DNA of 64,000 nucleotides from Tautonia plasticadhaerens (lineage in GTDB: Bacteria > Planctomycetota > Planctomycetia > Isosphaerales > Isosphaeraceae). The stretch is from positions 7,812,001 through 7,876,000 of the forward strand of contig NZ_CP036426.1 of NCBI RefSeq assembly GCF_007752535.1, read 5' to 3'. The stretch's first letter is position 1, and each line of letters starts with the position of its first letter. The translations under genes were made by a program, and so were the position numbers. The notes under the pieces are model-generated. The model did not search any database, was not told the origin of the DNA, and saw only the letters and a program-made list of their open reading frames with translations. Of the stretch, positions 40,723 to 49,743 are shown piece after piece.

Positions 40723-43700
40723 TCAGCCTCGGCCGGATCGGAGGCGGGCCTCCCGGAGGCGATCGGCCCACGTCGAGGAGGTCCCGAGGCCGGGGAACTC
40801 GAAGCGGGGCCTCGGGGTGAACGTCGGTCGGGGGGATCGGAGGGTGGCGGAGAAGGTGCCGCCGGGGATGCCGTCGTCGTTGCCGTCGAGCAGGATGCCG
40901 CGCTCGTCGGCCACGCCGACCCCGGCGCCGGGCACGTCGGTCACCTGGTTGACCAGGACGAGGACCGGAGTCCCCGGCCGGATGGGGCGGAGGGTGGTCA
41001 GGGTGACCGTCCGGGTGGCCGGGTCGTACTGGGGAGGGGCGAGTGGGATGAGCAGGTCTCTCCTCGTGCCGATCCGGCGATTGTGCCCGGGGACCTGGAC
41101 GCTGTAGCCGTAGTTCCTCAGGTCCTCGGCCCGAGAGGCGATCATGTCCCGGTTGAAGCCGAGGACGATCCGGAGGAACCCCCGGCGGTCGGCGGCGGCC
41201 GAGATCGAGGTGACCTGGGGGACGTCGAGGTTGGTGATCGTGAGGGTCGCCATCGAGGGCTCGCCGAGGCCCGCCCCCCCCGTCGGCTGGCCGATCGCCA
41301 GGCCGACCGACGTCGTGACCGACGAGGCGCCGTTGAAGAGGACCGGCACGGTGAAGGTCCGGACCGTCTCGCCGGGCCCGAAGGTGATCGTGCCGGAGAC
41401 GGGGACGTAGTCGACGCCCGGCACGGCCGATCCGCCGGTGGTGGCGTAGGGGACCGTGACCGTGCCGCCCCCGGCGCTCCGGGAGACGGCGATCGTCGCC
41501 TCGCCGGCCGTCTCGTCGACCACGTAGGATTCCATGCCGAAGAAGACGTTGCCCGGCTGGTCGTCGTCGACGAGTCGGAGCGTCGCATTCGAAGGGATCC
41601 CGAGCGTCGCCGCCCCGGCCGGGGAGGAGAGGAGCAGGCCGACGGTCTCCTCGGCCTCCCCCAGTTCGTCGTCGAGGAGCGGCACGGTGAAGGTCTGCTG
41701 GTCGACGCCAATGTCGAAGGTCAGGGTGCCGGACACGGGCTCGTAGTCGACGTCGGGCGTGGCGGTGCCGCCGCCGGTGGCGTAGTCGACGGAAGCCTGG
41801 CCGCCGCTGCCGCCGAGTCGGGTGACGACGACGAGCGCCGCGCCGCTCGACTCTTGGACGACGAAGACGCTCATCGAGAACTGGACCGTGCCCAGCTGCT
41901 CGGCCACGCCGACGGAGAACTCGGAGGTGTTGCCGACGGGGTCGGTCGCCGTGGCGGTGACGAATTCTCCCGGCTGGACGGCGCCGGCCACGTCGGCCGA
42001 GTAGGACACGAAGCCGGCGGCGTCGGTGGTGACGGTCGTCTCGCCGAGGTAACGCTCCCCCTCGCCCCGGCCGCTGGGGTCAGGCGTGGCGTTGGCGAAG
42101 AACTGGATGCGGAAGGTGGTCAGCGGGACGCTCATCAGGGTCCCCTGGATGTTCGTGAAGCCGACCGAGCTACGGACCAGGGTGATCGTCGGGGCCGGGC
42201 GGAGGAAGTTCGGGCCGGGGCCGGGGCCGCCGGTGGGCACGAGATGGATGCCGAGGCCGGCGTTCTCGAAGATGCTGTTAGTGAGGATCGTGTTGCCGAT
42301 GCTGTCATCCTCGATCCGGACGCCGTCTCGTCGGCTGAAGGCAATGACGTTGCCCTGCTCGGGCTGGGGACCGCCGACGAGGTTGTCCGAGGCGCCGAGG
42401 CGGATGAGGACGCCGTCGATCTCGCTGCTGAAGGGCAGGTCGCCGGTGATGTCGGTGCCGATGATGTTGTTCTGGAGGACGTTGCCCGTCGCCTCGGCCC
42501 CGGCGATCTCCACGCCCCAGTGGTTCGAGGAGATGAGGTTGCGGTTCGAGTCCCCCGGGGCGCCGAGGGTGTTTCGGGGGGAGTTGACGATCAGGACGCC
42601 CTGGAGCGAGTTGTTCAGCTCCAGCGTGCCGCTCGTGTCGGTGCCGATGAAGTTGCCGGTCGCCACGGTCCCCGAGGAGGAGGGGCCGACGATCGCCAGG
42701 CCGACGTTGTTGCCGGAGAGGATCTGGGATCCGTCGCCGTCTCCGGTCACCCTGTTGCCGGAAGACGACTCGATGAGGACGCCTTCCAGGGCGTTGCCGA
42801 GGTCTCCCACGCCGTCGGCGTCGCTGCCGATGAAGTTGTCGGAGACGACGTTGCCGCCGGAGGTCTCGCCGGTGATGATCACGCCCCGGAGGTTGCCGGA
42901 GATGACGTTGCCGCCGCCGACGGTGTTGCCGGTGGCCGACGACTCGATCCGGACCCCCTCCCGGGTGTTGCCCAGCACCGCACCGCCGTCGGAGACCAGG
43001 CCGATGAAGTTGCCCGAGACGATGTTGCCGGAGGCGTTCGGGCCGGCGATCCGGACCCCGGCCCCCTCGTTGGCGGGGATGACGTTGCGGCGATCGTCGT
43101 CCTGGGCGCCGATCCGGTTCGAGGGGGCATCATTCAGGAAGACGCCGTCGCCTCCGTTGCCGGGATCCCCGGCGCCGAAGAGGAAGCCGCCGCCGGGGGC
43201 CGCACCGATGTAATTCCCGTCGATCCGGTTGCGGGTCGCCCCCGGGCCGACGAGCCGGACGCCGTGGCTGCCGTTCGCGGAGATCACGTTGCCGGAGCCG
43301 GGGACCGGGCCGCCGATCGAGTGGCTCGACGAGAGCAAGCCGGGGGCCGATTCGATGAGCACCCCTTCGGCCCCGTTCCCGGCCTGGACGTAGACCTGCC
43401 CGATCGAGGGCCCGAGCACGCCGATCTGATTGCCGAAGATCTGGTGCCCTTCGGAATTCGGCGGCAGGTAGATCCCCCGGCCCCCGCTCAGGGTGATCGT
43501 GTTGTTTTCCTGGGGGTTGAAGCCGCCGACGGTGGTGTTCGTGCCGTTGACGACCACCCCGTCTCCCGTGTTCCCGACCCCGGCGAAGACGATGTTGTCG
43601 GGCGCCGGGAGGGGGTCTCCCGTCTGGAGGTCGACCAGATAGCGGAAGTACCCGCCGATGCTGTTGCCCTGGATGCGGTTGCCGGCGTTCTCCCGGCGGG

Positions 43701-44262
43701 GGACGACGATGCCGTCGTGGAAGCCGGTGATGACCAGGCCCCGGACGTCGCTGTCGGAGGCGTCGATTACCAGGCCGGTCGGCGTCGGGAAGGCGGAGCG
43801 GTCGATCGTGCTGCCGTCGATGATGACCCGGATCTGGGCGTTGTTGCCGTCGAGGGCGGGGATCGAATTGGGGTCCGAGGTGACGAGGGAGGGCTCGTCG
43901 ACGTCCTCGGGGTAGAAGAACGAGAGCGGCGTGTCGGCCTGGGAGAAGCCGTCGATCGTCGTCGTGTCGGTCAGGGCGGGGAGCGGGCTGGCCAGCTCGA
44001 TCCGCCAGGTCTGCGAGGACAGGTCGAACCCCGGGACCGGCACGTCGCGGCCGGGGGCGTTCGAGGTGGGGATGGCGAAGGCGACCTCGTCGGCGCCGGG
44101 GCTCTCGTTGGCCCCCAGGATCGCCTGCCGGAGCGTGCCGGGCCCCGAATCCGCCGTGTTGGTGACGACGAACGTCGCGAGGAGACGACGGTGCTCGACG
44201 CGTTCCACTCCGGGCCGGAACGCCCGTCGGCGACCCTTCCCGCCGCCGGTCTGGCCGCTCAT
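40723..44262 (-). CDS. Large extracellular protein: right-handed beta-helix plus Calx-beta repeats
   Basis: An 1179-aa surface protein. The N-terminus has V-E-R-V-E-H-R-R-L-L-A-T-F-V-V-T-N-T-A-D-S-G-P-G-T-L-R-Q-A, combining the L-E-x-R-x-L-L motif with the opening seen in planctomycete parallel beta-helix proteins. Residues about 130-700 are repeated short units of G-N-x-I-S-G-N and G-V-x-I type, coils of a right-handed beta-helix. Two Calx-beta-like domains follow (Y-A-T-G-G-G-T-A-T-P-D-V-D-Y and Y-A-T-T-G-G-S-A-V-P-G-V-D-Y), then a short C-terminal domain. GGAGG precedes ATG 44262. Likely adhesin or cell-surface role, calcium-dependent if the Calx-beta sites bind metal. Confidence 0.85.
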   Translation of the reverse strand: MSGQTGGGKGRRRAFRPGVERVEHRRLLATFVVTNTADSGPGTLRQAILGANESPGADEVAFAIPTSNAPGRDVPVPGFDLSSQTWRIELASPLPALTDTTTIDGFSQADTPLSFFYPEDVDEPSLVTSDPNSIPALDGNNAQIRVIIDGSTIDRSAFPTPTGLVIDASDSDVRGLVITGFHDGIVVPRRENAGNRIQGNSIGGYFRYLVDLQTGDPLPAPDNIVFAGVGNTGDGVVVNGTNTTVGGFNPQENNTITLSGGRGIYLPPNSEGHQIFGNQIGVLGPSIGQVYVQAGNGAEGVLIESAPGLLSSSHSIGGPVPGSGNVISANGSHGVRLVGPGATRNRIDGNYIGAAPGGGFLFGAGDPGNGGDGVFLNDAPSNRIGAQDDDRRNVIPANEGAGVRIAGPNASGNIVSGNFIGLVSDGGAVLGNTREGVRIESSATGNTVGGGNVISGNLRGVIITGETSGGNVVSDNFIGSDADGVGDLGNALEGVLIESSSGNRVTGDGDGSQILSGNNVGLAIVGPSSSGTVATGNFIGTDTSGTLELNNSLQGVLIVNSPRNTLGAPGDSNRNLISSNHWGVEIAGAEATGNVLQNNIIGTDITGDLPFSSEIDGVLIRLGASDNLVGGPQPEQGNVIAFSRRDGVRIEDDSIGNTILTNSIFENAGLGIHLVPTGGPGPGPNFLRPAPTITLVRSSVGFTNIQGTLMSVPLTTFRIQFFANATPDPSGRGEGERYLGETTVTTDAAGFVSYSADVAGAVQPGEFVTATATDPVGNTSEFSVGVAEQLGTVQFSMSVFVVQESSGAALVVVTRLGGSGGQASVDYATGGGTATPDVDYEPVSGTLTFDIGVDQQTFTVPLLDDELGEAEETVGLLLSSPAGAATLGIPSNATLRLVDDDQPGNVFFGMESYVVDETAGEATIAVSRSAGGGTVTVPYATTGGSAVPGVDYVPVSGTITFGPGETVRTFTVPVLFNGASSVTTSVGLAIGQPTGGAGLGEPSMATLTITNLDVPQVTSISAAADRRGFLRIVLGFNRDMIASRAEDLRNYGYSVQVPGHNRRIGTRRDLLIPLAPPQYDPATRTVTLTTLRPIRPGTPVLVLVNQVTDVPGAGVGVADERGILLDGNDDGIPGGTFSATLRSPRPTFTPRPRFEFPGLGTSSTWADRLREARLRSGRG

Positions 44263-44624
44263 GGTGTTCCTCCGCCTCCCTACGACACCCCGAATGCCGG
44301 GACTCGGCCGGGACCGACGCGAGATCCCGGGTCCCCTCGGGCAAGCTTATCCCGCCGATCGCGCCGACGACGGCGGAAGGCCGACGACTTGCCCGCCATG
44401 AGCCGTTTATTCAGGCGACCCCGATCCGGCGGGCCCGAGGACGCCCTCGACCGGCACGACCGGCCCCCGACGGGAGGGGCAGGACCCATCACGGGCCGGG
44501 TTCCCCGAATCCGACGGGTTTGCCGGGGATTGGGATCGGTGGGGTCGCACGACGGGCTCGGCTCGCCGACGCGAGGGCGAGGGCGAGGGCGAGCGGTCCG
44601 GGGGCCCGGTCTCCCCACGAAGGG
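44263..44624. other. Intergenic region upstream of the beta-helix gene
   Basis: 362 bp between two minus-strand genes; it must contain the promoter of the beta-helix gene. The only structure I see is a short (gagggc)n run of about four copies at 44571-44593. No small gene is supported. Confidence 0.5.
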
Positions 44625-47003
44625 TCAGCGGACGGGACGCCCGCCTTCGTCGGCGGTCGCCTCGATCTCGGCTCGCTGCCCGGCGACGATCCGGTGCAGG
44701 CGGATCGAGGAGGCCGGGTCCTCCAGGTCGATCCGGAACTCGTCGATCTCGTCGAACACCGGTACCGAGATGGTGTGGCCCTGGCCCGTCGGCGCGAAGA
44801 CGCTCCGGCTGCGCTCGTCGTACGAGTAGCCGTCTCGGCCTCGGATCCGCCAGAAGACGGTCACCGGCACCAGGCCCCTCGTCGGGTGCCCGAACGTCGA
44901 ATGCAGGGTGATCCGGCCGACGAAGGCGGGGCGATCCAGACGGAAGACAAGGTGCGGATCCTCCCCATCCCCCTCCCCCCGAGACTCGGCCGGATCCCAG
45001 CCCATCTGGTGGATCGACGCCGGCTCGACCGGCAATCCCACCTCGACGAAGTGGTGCTCGGGGGCCCGGGGCAGTTCGGCCCAGGACAGCGCGATCTCCG
45101 GCCGGAAGTCATCCCCCCCCACGAAGGTAAGCGACCGGACCGGGTCGGCCTCCCCCTCCCCGAAGAGGGAACGGACGCCGGCCTCGTCGACCGGCAGGTC
45201 GCTGGCGAGGAAGCCGCCCCCGGCGTTCTGCCAGACGAGCTGGTGGACCCGGGTCGACCCGTCGAGGTACTCCACCCGGACCCCGGGCGGCTCGACCTTG
45301 AAGAGGTAGGAGCGGAGCTTCGAGAGCGGGGCCAGCTCGAATCGGGCCCGGGCCACGACCGGGCCGTCGACCCCCGTCGGCAGCCCCCACCGCTCGCCGA
45401 AGCCGATCGTCCGGGAGCCCAGCACCCGGGCCTCCCCGGGATCCCAACGCGGCCGCCCCCTGCGTTGCATCAGGGTGAGGCCCGGACGCTGGTCGACCAC
45501 GTCATAGCAGCGGAACAGCTCGAGCCAGGTCCGGGAGTCGACGAGCGTCGGGTGTTGCACGGCGACCTCGCCCCCCCGGCCGACGCTGCCGATCCCGGCG
45601 TGCGAGTAGAGGACGAAGCGGGGGCCGTCGGCGGAGCCGTAGAGCCGGGCGCCGACGCGGTCGAGGGCCGGGGCGTAGGCATTGTACGATTGCAGCGCGT
45701 ACCTCGGCCGCCAGTTCAGGCCGTTGGCCGAGACCAGCGACAGGTCCCACGGGAAGACGTCCACCGTCTCGGCCCCGATCCGCTCCCGAATCCCCGGGGG
45801 GAGGCGGAGGGACGCTCGCAGGTCGTCGTCGATCCGGCGGATCTCCGCGCGGGTCCGCCCGAGGTCTGCGAGCGAGGCGGCATTGTGGGCCCCCTTGGTC
45901 AGCATCGCGCCGGGGTCCATCGGCAGCAGCGACCCGACGGCCAGCAGGACCGCCGCCGCCGCCGCGGATCGGAGCAGCTCGGCCCTCCTCCCCGCCTCCC
46001 GACCCCCGACCAGGGCCATCGCCACCAGGGCGGGGATGCCGCAGGCGTACTCGGCGAGGTGGCCGGAGTCGTGCCGGACGATCGACCCCTTGTACAGGCC
46101 GAAGATCGGCAGCAGGGCGATGGCCAGCGCCGGGGCGGCCCGCCATGACCGGGCCAGGCCGACCGACGCCCAGGCCGCCACCCCGATCATGATCGCCGAG
46201 AGCCGCAGGACCTCGCCCGGTGGCCCCTCCGACGCCATCTGGAGCGAGAACCCCTTGGAGATCCGGGCACTCGAGGCCAGGAACGCCGGGAACCCGCCGA
46301 GCGGACCGCCGTAGATCCGGAACAGGAGCAGCAGCGTCGCCAGGTAGGCGGCCGCCAGCGTCGCCAGCCCCCGGAGGCGGGGGGTGCTGCGGTCTCGACG
46401 AAGCTCCAGCAGGCCCCAGAGGCCGATCGCACCCGCCCCCACGAACCCGACGTTGAACTTCGCCAGCAGCGCCACCGCCGCGACGACCACACCCGGCCAC
46501 GCCCAGGCCAGACGCCGGGAGTCATACGCCAGGACCACGAACCCGACGATCGAGGCCAGCATCAGGTTCGAGAGCGACGAGTTCCAGTCGTAGCCCCCGT
46601 CGAACTGAATCCCCGCATAGGACGCCGACGCCAGGAAGAGCAGCGGCCGGACCGCCCCCCGGACCCGCATGAGCAGCCCGGCCACCGAGGCCCACCACAG
46701 GGCGGTCAGGGCAAGCCTCAGGCCGATCGCGTGCCCGAGATTCGGGCCGATGTCCAGCGGCTTCAGCGCGAAGCCGAGCGGGCCGTAGGTGAAGGCCACG
46801 TCCCGGCCGAACTGGAACCGATCCCCCGCCGCCAGCAGGTTCAGGGCGACCACCCAGGAGCCGTCCAGGCCCGCCCCCATCGGCGAGAGCACCGGGGGGA
46901 CCGTCAACGCCGCCAGGCCCCCGATCAGGGCGAACCTCCAGGCGATCCCCGCCCGGGAGACCGGGACCGCGATCGCCGTCCTGGCTGCCGAGTCATCCGG
47001 CAT
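44625..47003 (-). CDS. Polytopic membrane protein of unknown function
   Basis: A 792-aa protein with about ten hydrophobic segments in the first 380 residues, then a large hydrophilic C-terminal part rich in beta strands and presumably on the outer face of the membrane. The block F-G-R-D-V-A-F-T-Y-G-P-L-G-F-A-L early in the protein is distinctive, and the layout recalls GT-C-type glycosyltransferases or related lipid-linked enzymes, but I cannot confirm a catalytic motif. ATG 47003 has GGGGAG 8 bases upstream; the longer frame to 47051 adds an Arg/Pro-rich leader. It is read divergently from the PARP/retron operon. Confidence 0.7.
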   Translation of the reverse strand: MPDDSAARTAIAVPVSRAGIAWRFALIGGLAALTVPPVLSPMGAGLDGSWVVALNLLAAGDRFQFGRDVAFTYGPLGFALKPLDIGPNLGHAIGLRLALTALWWASVAGLLMRVRGAVRPLLFLASASYAGIQFDGGYDWNSSLSNLMLASIVGFVVLAYDSRRLAWAWPGVVVAAVALLAKFNVGFVGAGAIGLWGLLELRRDRSTPRLRGLATLAAAYLATLLLLFRIYGGPLGGFPAFLASSARISKGFSLQMASEGPPGEVLRLSAIMIGVAAWASVGLARSWRAAPALAIALLPIFGLYKGSIVRHDSGHLAEYACGIPALVAMALVGGREAGRRAELLRSAAAAAVLLAVGSLLPMDPGAMLTKGAHNAASLADLGRTRAEIRRIDDDLRASLRLPPGIRERIGAETVDVFPWDLSLVSANGLNWRPRYALQSYNAYAPALDRVGARLYGSADGPRFVLYSHAGIGSVGRGGEVAVQHPTLVDSRTWLELFRCYDVVDQRPGLTLMQRRGRPRWDPGEARVLGSRTIGFGERWGLPTGVDGPVVARARFELAPLSKLRSYLFKVEPPGVRVEYLDGSTRVHQLVWQNAGGGFLASDLPVDEAGVRSLFGEGEADPVRSLTFVGGDDFRPEIALSWAELPRAPEHHFVEVGLPVEPASIHQMGWDPAESRGEGDGEDPHLVFRLDRPAFVGRITLHSTFGHPTRGLVPVTVFWRIRGRDGYSYDERSRSVFAPTGQGHTISVPVFDEIDEFRIDLEDPASSIRLHRIVAGQRAEIEATADEGGRPVR

Positions 47004-47336
47004 CGATCGATCTCCCCTTGCCGGGGCTGCCCGGCCCCGGCCGGCCGGCACGCGACGCCCGCCGCCCCGACCACGGACGCTCCCGGCCCCGGCGCCGCGG
47101 CTCCATCATTCGAGGAGACGCAGCACCTACCCCATAACCCCCCGCTCGTCAATCGCAACCCCGTCCCGCTCCGCACCGCACCGCCGACCCCCCGAGCACC
47201 CCGGGGCCGTCCCAACTCATTCGCAAGGGTCCGATCGGTGAGCTAGGGTCGAGCGTCCGGCCCCCCGATCGACCCCGCTCCGGCACCACATGGCCGCCGG
47301 GGCCGTCTCGGGCGATCATGCGACCCGGACGGGCGT

Positions 47337-47352
47337 GTTGCCTCGGGGCAAC
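47337..47352. promoter_or_regulatory. Small inverted repeat upstream of the operon promoter
   Basis: GTTGCC-tcgg-GGCAAC, a 6-bp perfect stem with a TCGG loop, extendable by two G-U pairs. It ends 17 bp before the candidate -35 box. It could be an operator or an RNA hairpin; position is the only support. Confidence 0.35.
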
Positions 47353-47369
47353 GTCGGCCTGAATCTTCC

Positions 47370-47398
47370 TTGAACTATACAAAAGTCCACACTAGGCT
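47370..47398 (+). promoter_or_regulatory. Candidate sigma70-type promoter of the PARP/retron operon
   Basis: TTGAAC (47370-47375), a 17-bp spacer and TAGGCT (47393-47398), inside an AT-rich island (cttgaactatacaaaagtcc) that stands out in this GC-rich DNA. A transcript starting near 47405 would leave an ~80-nt leader before the GTG at 47485. Confidence 0.5.
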
Positions 47399-47484
47399 TC
47401 ACTGGCGACGCGAGCGGAGGCGTCACGCCGCGAGACGGGCGGGGCGGTCGGGCCGCGGGATCGCATCAGTCGGGGGGCACCACC

Positions 47485-48936
47485 GTGACGAAGGTGAAGG
47501 CCTGGACCAGCGGCGAGTCGGGAGAGCCGGGGTTCGCCGAGGCGTTCGAGGTCGCCAGGAAGGCGGTGCTGCAAGTCACGGACATCAAGACGAACCGGAA
47601 CAAGTACTACGCCATCGAGTTGCACTCGGCCGAGGGGTGCGAGTACCGCTTCCGGGTCTTCACCCACTACGGCCGGACCGACGACCTGGAGACCAATCCG
47701 GACGCCGGCCAGAAGGAGTGCCGCTACTTCTCGTCGCTCGCCGAGGCCGAGTCCTGCTTCCAGCAGATCTACCGGCAGAAGACCTCGGCGTCGAAGGGCT
47801 ATCGGGAGGTGGCGCTGGCCTCGACCAGGATCGGCTCCCACCAGGCCCGGGGCACCGGCGCCGGCGAGATCGACGCGAAGACCCTGGAGCGGCTCGCCCG
47901 GGCGAAGGCCGCCGAGAAGAACGGCCGGCCGGCCGAGCCGCCGGCCAGCCGGCTCTCGCCCGGCGTCTCGGATCTCGTCCGCTACATCTACGACGAGGCC
48001 AAGGGCGCCCTGACCGACACCGTCGCCGCCCGGATCACGGCCAACGGCATCGAGACGCCGCTGGGGATCCTCACCCTCGGCCAGATCGAGAAGGGGGAGG
48101 CGATCCTCCAGGCCGCCTACGACCTGTTCAACAAGAAGCGCGCGAAGGACCGGGACGAGCAGTTGACCCGCCTCTCGGGCGAGTTCTATTCCGCCATCCC
48201 CCACCGGATCGGCCGCTCCCGGGCCGCCGTCGACGCCGCCGTGATCAGCTCGCTGGAGGCGTTCGCCCAGAAGCAGCAGACGCTCCAGCTGATGAAGGAC
48301 ATGCTCCAGGTCAACGGCGAGGGGGGGGACGTCCTCTTCTCCTCCCGCGTCGACCGCGAGTACGAGGCCCTCGGCACCCGGATCGAGTGGGTCGACCCCG
48401 CCGACCGGGAATTCAAGGAGCTGTCGAAGGCCGTCATCAAGAGCCAGGTCAAATCCAAGACGATCGCCGTCAAGAACCTCTTCCGGGTGCGACGAGACGC
48501 CGAGTGGGGGCAGTTCGCCGATGGAGTCGGCAATGATCGCCTGCTGTACCACGGGTCCCGGATCTCGAACTGGGTGGGCATCCTCTCCCGGGGGATCCTG
48601 CTGCCGAAGATCGTGGTGAGCATGGGCGTCCACCGCACCGACGCCGGCTGGCTCGGGCACGGCATCTACTTCGGGGACGCCGCCTGCACGAGCCTCTTCT
48701 ACACCACCCCCGGGCGCAGGAAGACCCGGCTGATGGCCATCGCCCGGGTGGCGCTGGGCAAGATGAAGGACTACACCAAGATCACCTACGGCCTGACCGA
48801 GCCCCCCAAGGGCTTCGACAGTTGCCACGGCGTCCGGCGCAAATTCGGCCGCCCGTCGGAGTTCGCCGACGACGAGTACGTCATCTACCGGCCCGAGCAG
48901 CAACGGCTCGAATACCTCGTCGAGTTCACCGGTTGA
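47485..48936 (+). CDS. PARP1-like ADP-ribosyltransferase (WGR, helical regulatory domain, catalytic domain)
   Basis: A 483-aa enzyme expected to move ADP-ribose from NAD+ to proteins or nucleic acid. Residues 25-115 form a WGR domain (N-K-Y-Y-A-I-E-L, F-T-H-Y-G-R-T-D, A-E-S-C-F-Q-Q-I-Y-R-Q-K-T). Residues about 155-275 match the PARP regulatory domain (S-D-L-V-R-Y-I-Y-D, T-P-L-G-I-L-T-L-G-Q-I, F-Y-S-A-I-P-H). The catalytic domain has the complete triad: H356 in L-Y-H-G-S-R, Y395 in G-H-G-I-Y-F-G-D and E464 in D-D-E-Y-V-I-Y. H-Y-E is the combination linked to chain-forming PARPs. There are no zinc fingers or BRCT domain, so DNA sensing would rest on the WGR domain, as in PARP2/3. GTG 47485 is the best start. 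First gene of the retron operon; 15 bp precede the macrodomain gene. Confidence 0.9.
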   Translation: MTKVKAWTSGESGEPGFAEAFEVARKAVLQVTDIKTNRNKYYAIELHSAEGCEYRFRVFTHYGRTDDLETNPDAGQKECRYFSSLAEAESCFQQIYRQKTSASKGYREVALASTRIGSHQARGTGAGEIDAKTLERLARAKAAEKNGRPAEPPASRLSPGVSDLVRYIYDEAKGALTDTVAARITANGIETPLGILTLGQIEKGEAILQAAYDLFNKKRAKDRDEQLTRLSGEFYSAIPHRIGRSRAAVDAAVISSLEAFAQKQQTLQLMKDMLQVNGEGGDVLFSSRVDREYEALGTRIEWVDPADREFKELSKAVIKSQVKSKTIAVKNLFRVRRDAEWGQFADGVGNDRLLYHGSRISNWVGILSRGILLPKIVVSMGVHRTDAGWLGHGIYFGDAACTSLFYTTPGRRKTRLMAIARVALGKMKDYTKITYGLTEPPKGFDSCHGVRRKFGRPSEFADDEYVIYRPEQQRLEYLVEFTG

Positions 48937-48951
48937 GGGGAGGAGGGACGA

Positions 48952-49692
48952 ATGGACATCCGGGTCGTCCTCGTGGACGTGAATTCGAAGGTCGTGGCCG
49001 CCTGGCGGTCAACCTTCGAGGAGAACCCCGAGGTGGAGGTCGTCAGCGGCTCGATGCTCGACCAGCGGGTCGACGCCTGGGTCACCCCCACGAATGCCCG
49101 GGCCAGCATGGACGGCGGCCTCGATGCCGTCATCAAGAACCACCTCGGCAAGGGGATCGAGAAACGGGTCCAGGCCGAGGTCCGGCGGCTGCACGGCGGG
49201 TTGCTCCCCGTCGGCAAGGCGGTCTGCGTGCCGACCGGCTCGGGGCGCCCCTCGTTCCTGATCTCGACGCCGACGATGATGGGCTCATCGGAGGACATCA
49301 GCGACTCGCTCAACGTGGCCGCCGCCTGCGCCGCCGCCTTCCAGGCGGTGCACATGCAGAACGACCGGGAGCCCGGCAGCATCGGCTCGGTCGCCCTACC
49401 GGGGCTCGGCGCCCAGACCGGTCGCGTCCCGGTCGAGATCTGCGCCGACCTGATGTGGACCGGGTACACCCTCTTCCGCCGCCGCGTCCTCTTCGCCGAC
49501 TTCGCCGAGATGCGGGCCGCCCTGGAGGCGGAGCTCGGGCCGCTCGGCACCTCGGCCACCTTCCCGGGCTCGCCGAAGTCCAAGGCGAAGTCCGAGGGCG
49601 GGCCATCGCCGACCACTTCGGCCCCGGCCTCGGCAGCCTCGAATGGCCATCCGGCGGGCCCGCCCGCCGACGAAGACTTCGACGATTTCTGA
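48952..49692 (+). CDS. Macrodomain protein (ADP-ribose binding or hydrolysing)
   Basis: A 246-aa protein. Residues about 5-185 form a macrodomain: D-A-W-V-T-P-T-N-A-R (N49 at the ribose-binding position), M-D-G-G-L-D-A-V-I in place of the usual G-G-G-V-D loop, L-P-V-G-K-A-V-C-V-P-T-G, and the phosphate-binding loop G-L-G-A-Q-T-G-R-V-P near 151-160. A Ser/Pro/Ala-rich tail ends in acidic D-E-D-F-D-D-F. GGAGG lies 7 bases before the ATG. Placed 15 bp after the PARP gene, it is the natural reader or eraser of that enzyme's product, possibly an antidote. Whether it hydrolyses or only binds ADP-ribose cannot be read from sequence. Confidence 0.85.
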   Translation: MDIRVVLVDVNSKVVAAWRSTFEENPEVEVVSGSMLDQRVDAWVTPTNARASMDGGLDAVIKNHLGKGIEKRVQAEVRRLHGGLLPVGKAVCVPTGSGRPSFLISTPTMMGSSEDISDSLNVAAACAAAFQAVHMQNDREPGSIGSVALPGLGAQTGRVPVEICADLMWTGYTLFRRRVLFADFAEMRAALEAELGPLGTSATFPGSPKSKAKSEGGPSPTTSAPASAASNGHPAGPPADEDFDDF

Positions 49693-49743
49693 ACCGCTCC
49701 ATTCGACCCGATCCCGGACCCGACACCCCGGAGCTTCGCCGAG

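Larger units (their letters stand above)
47004..47484. other. Divergent intergenic region before the PARP/retron operon
   Basis: 481 bp with no supportable gene. It must hold the promoter of the membrane protein gene (minus) and that of the retron operon (plus). The plus-strand promoter candidate at 47370-47398 and a small hairpin at 47337-47352 lie near the downstream end. Confidence 0.6.

Noticed and set aside
47485-48936. PARP as a recent transfer from eukaryotes
   Set aside because: Base composition looks like its neighbours and no phylogeny can be made here; the similarity alone does not establish direction or timing.
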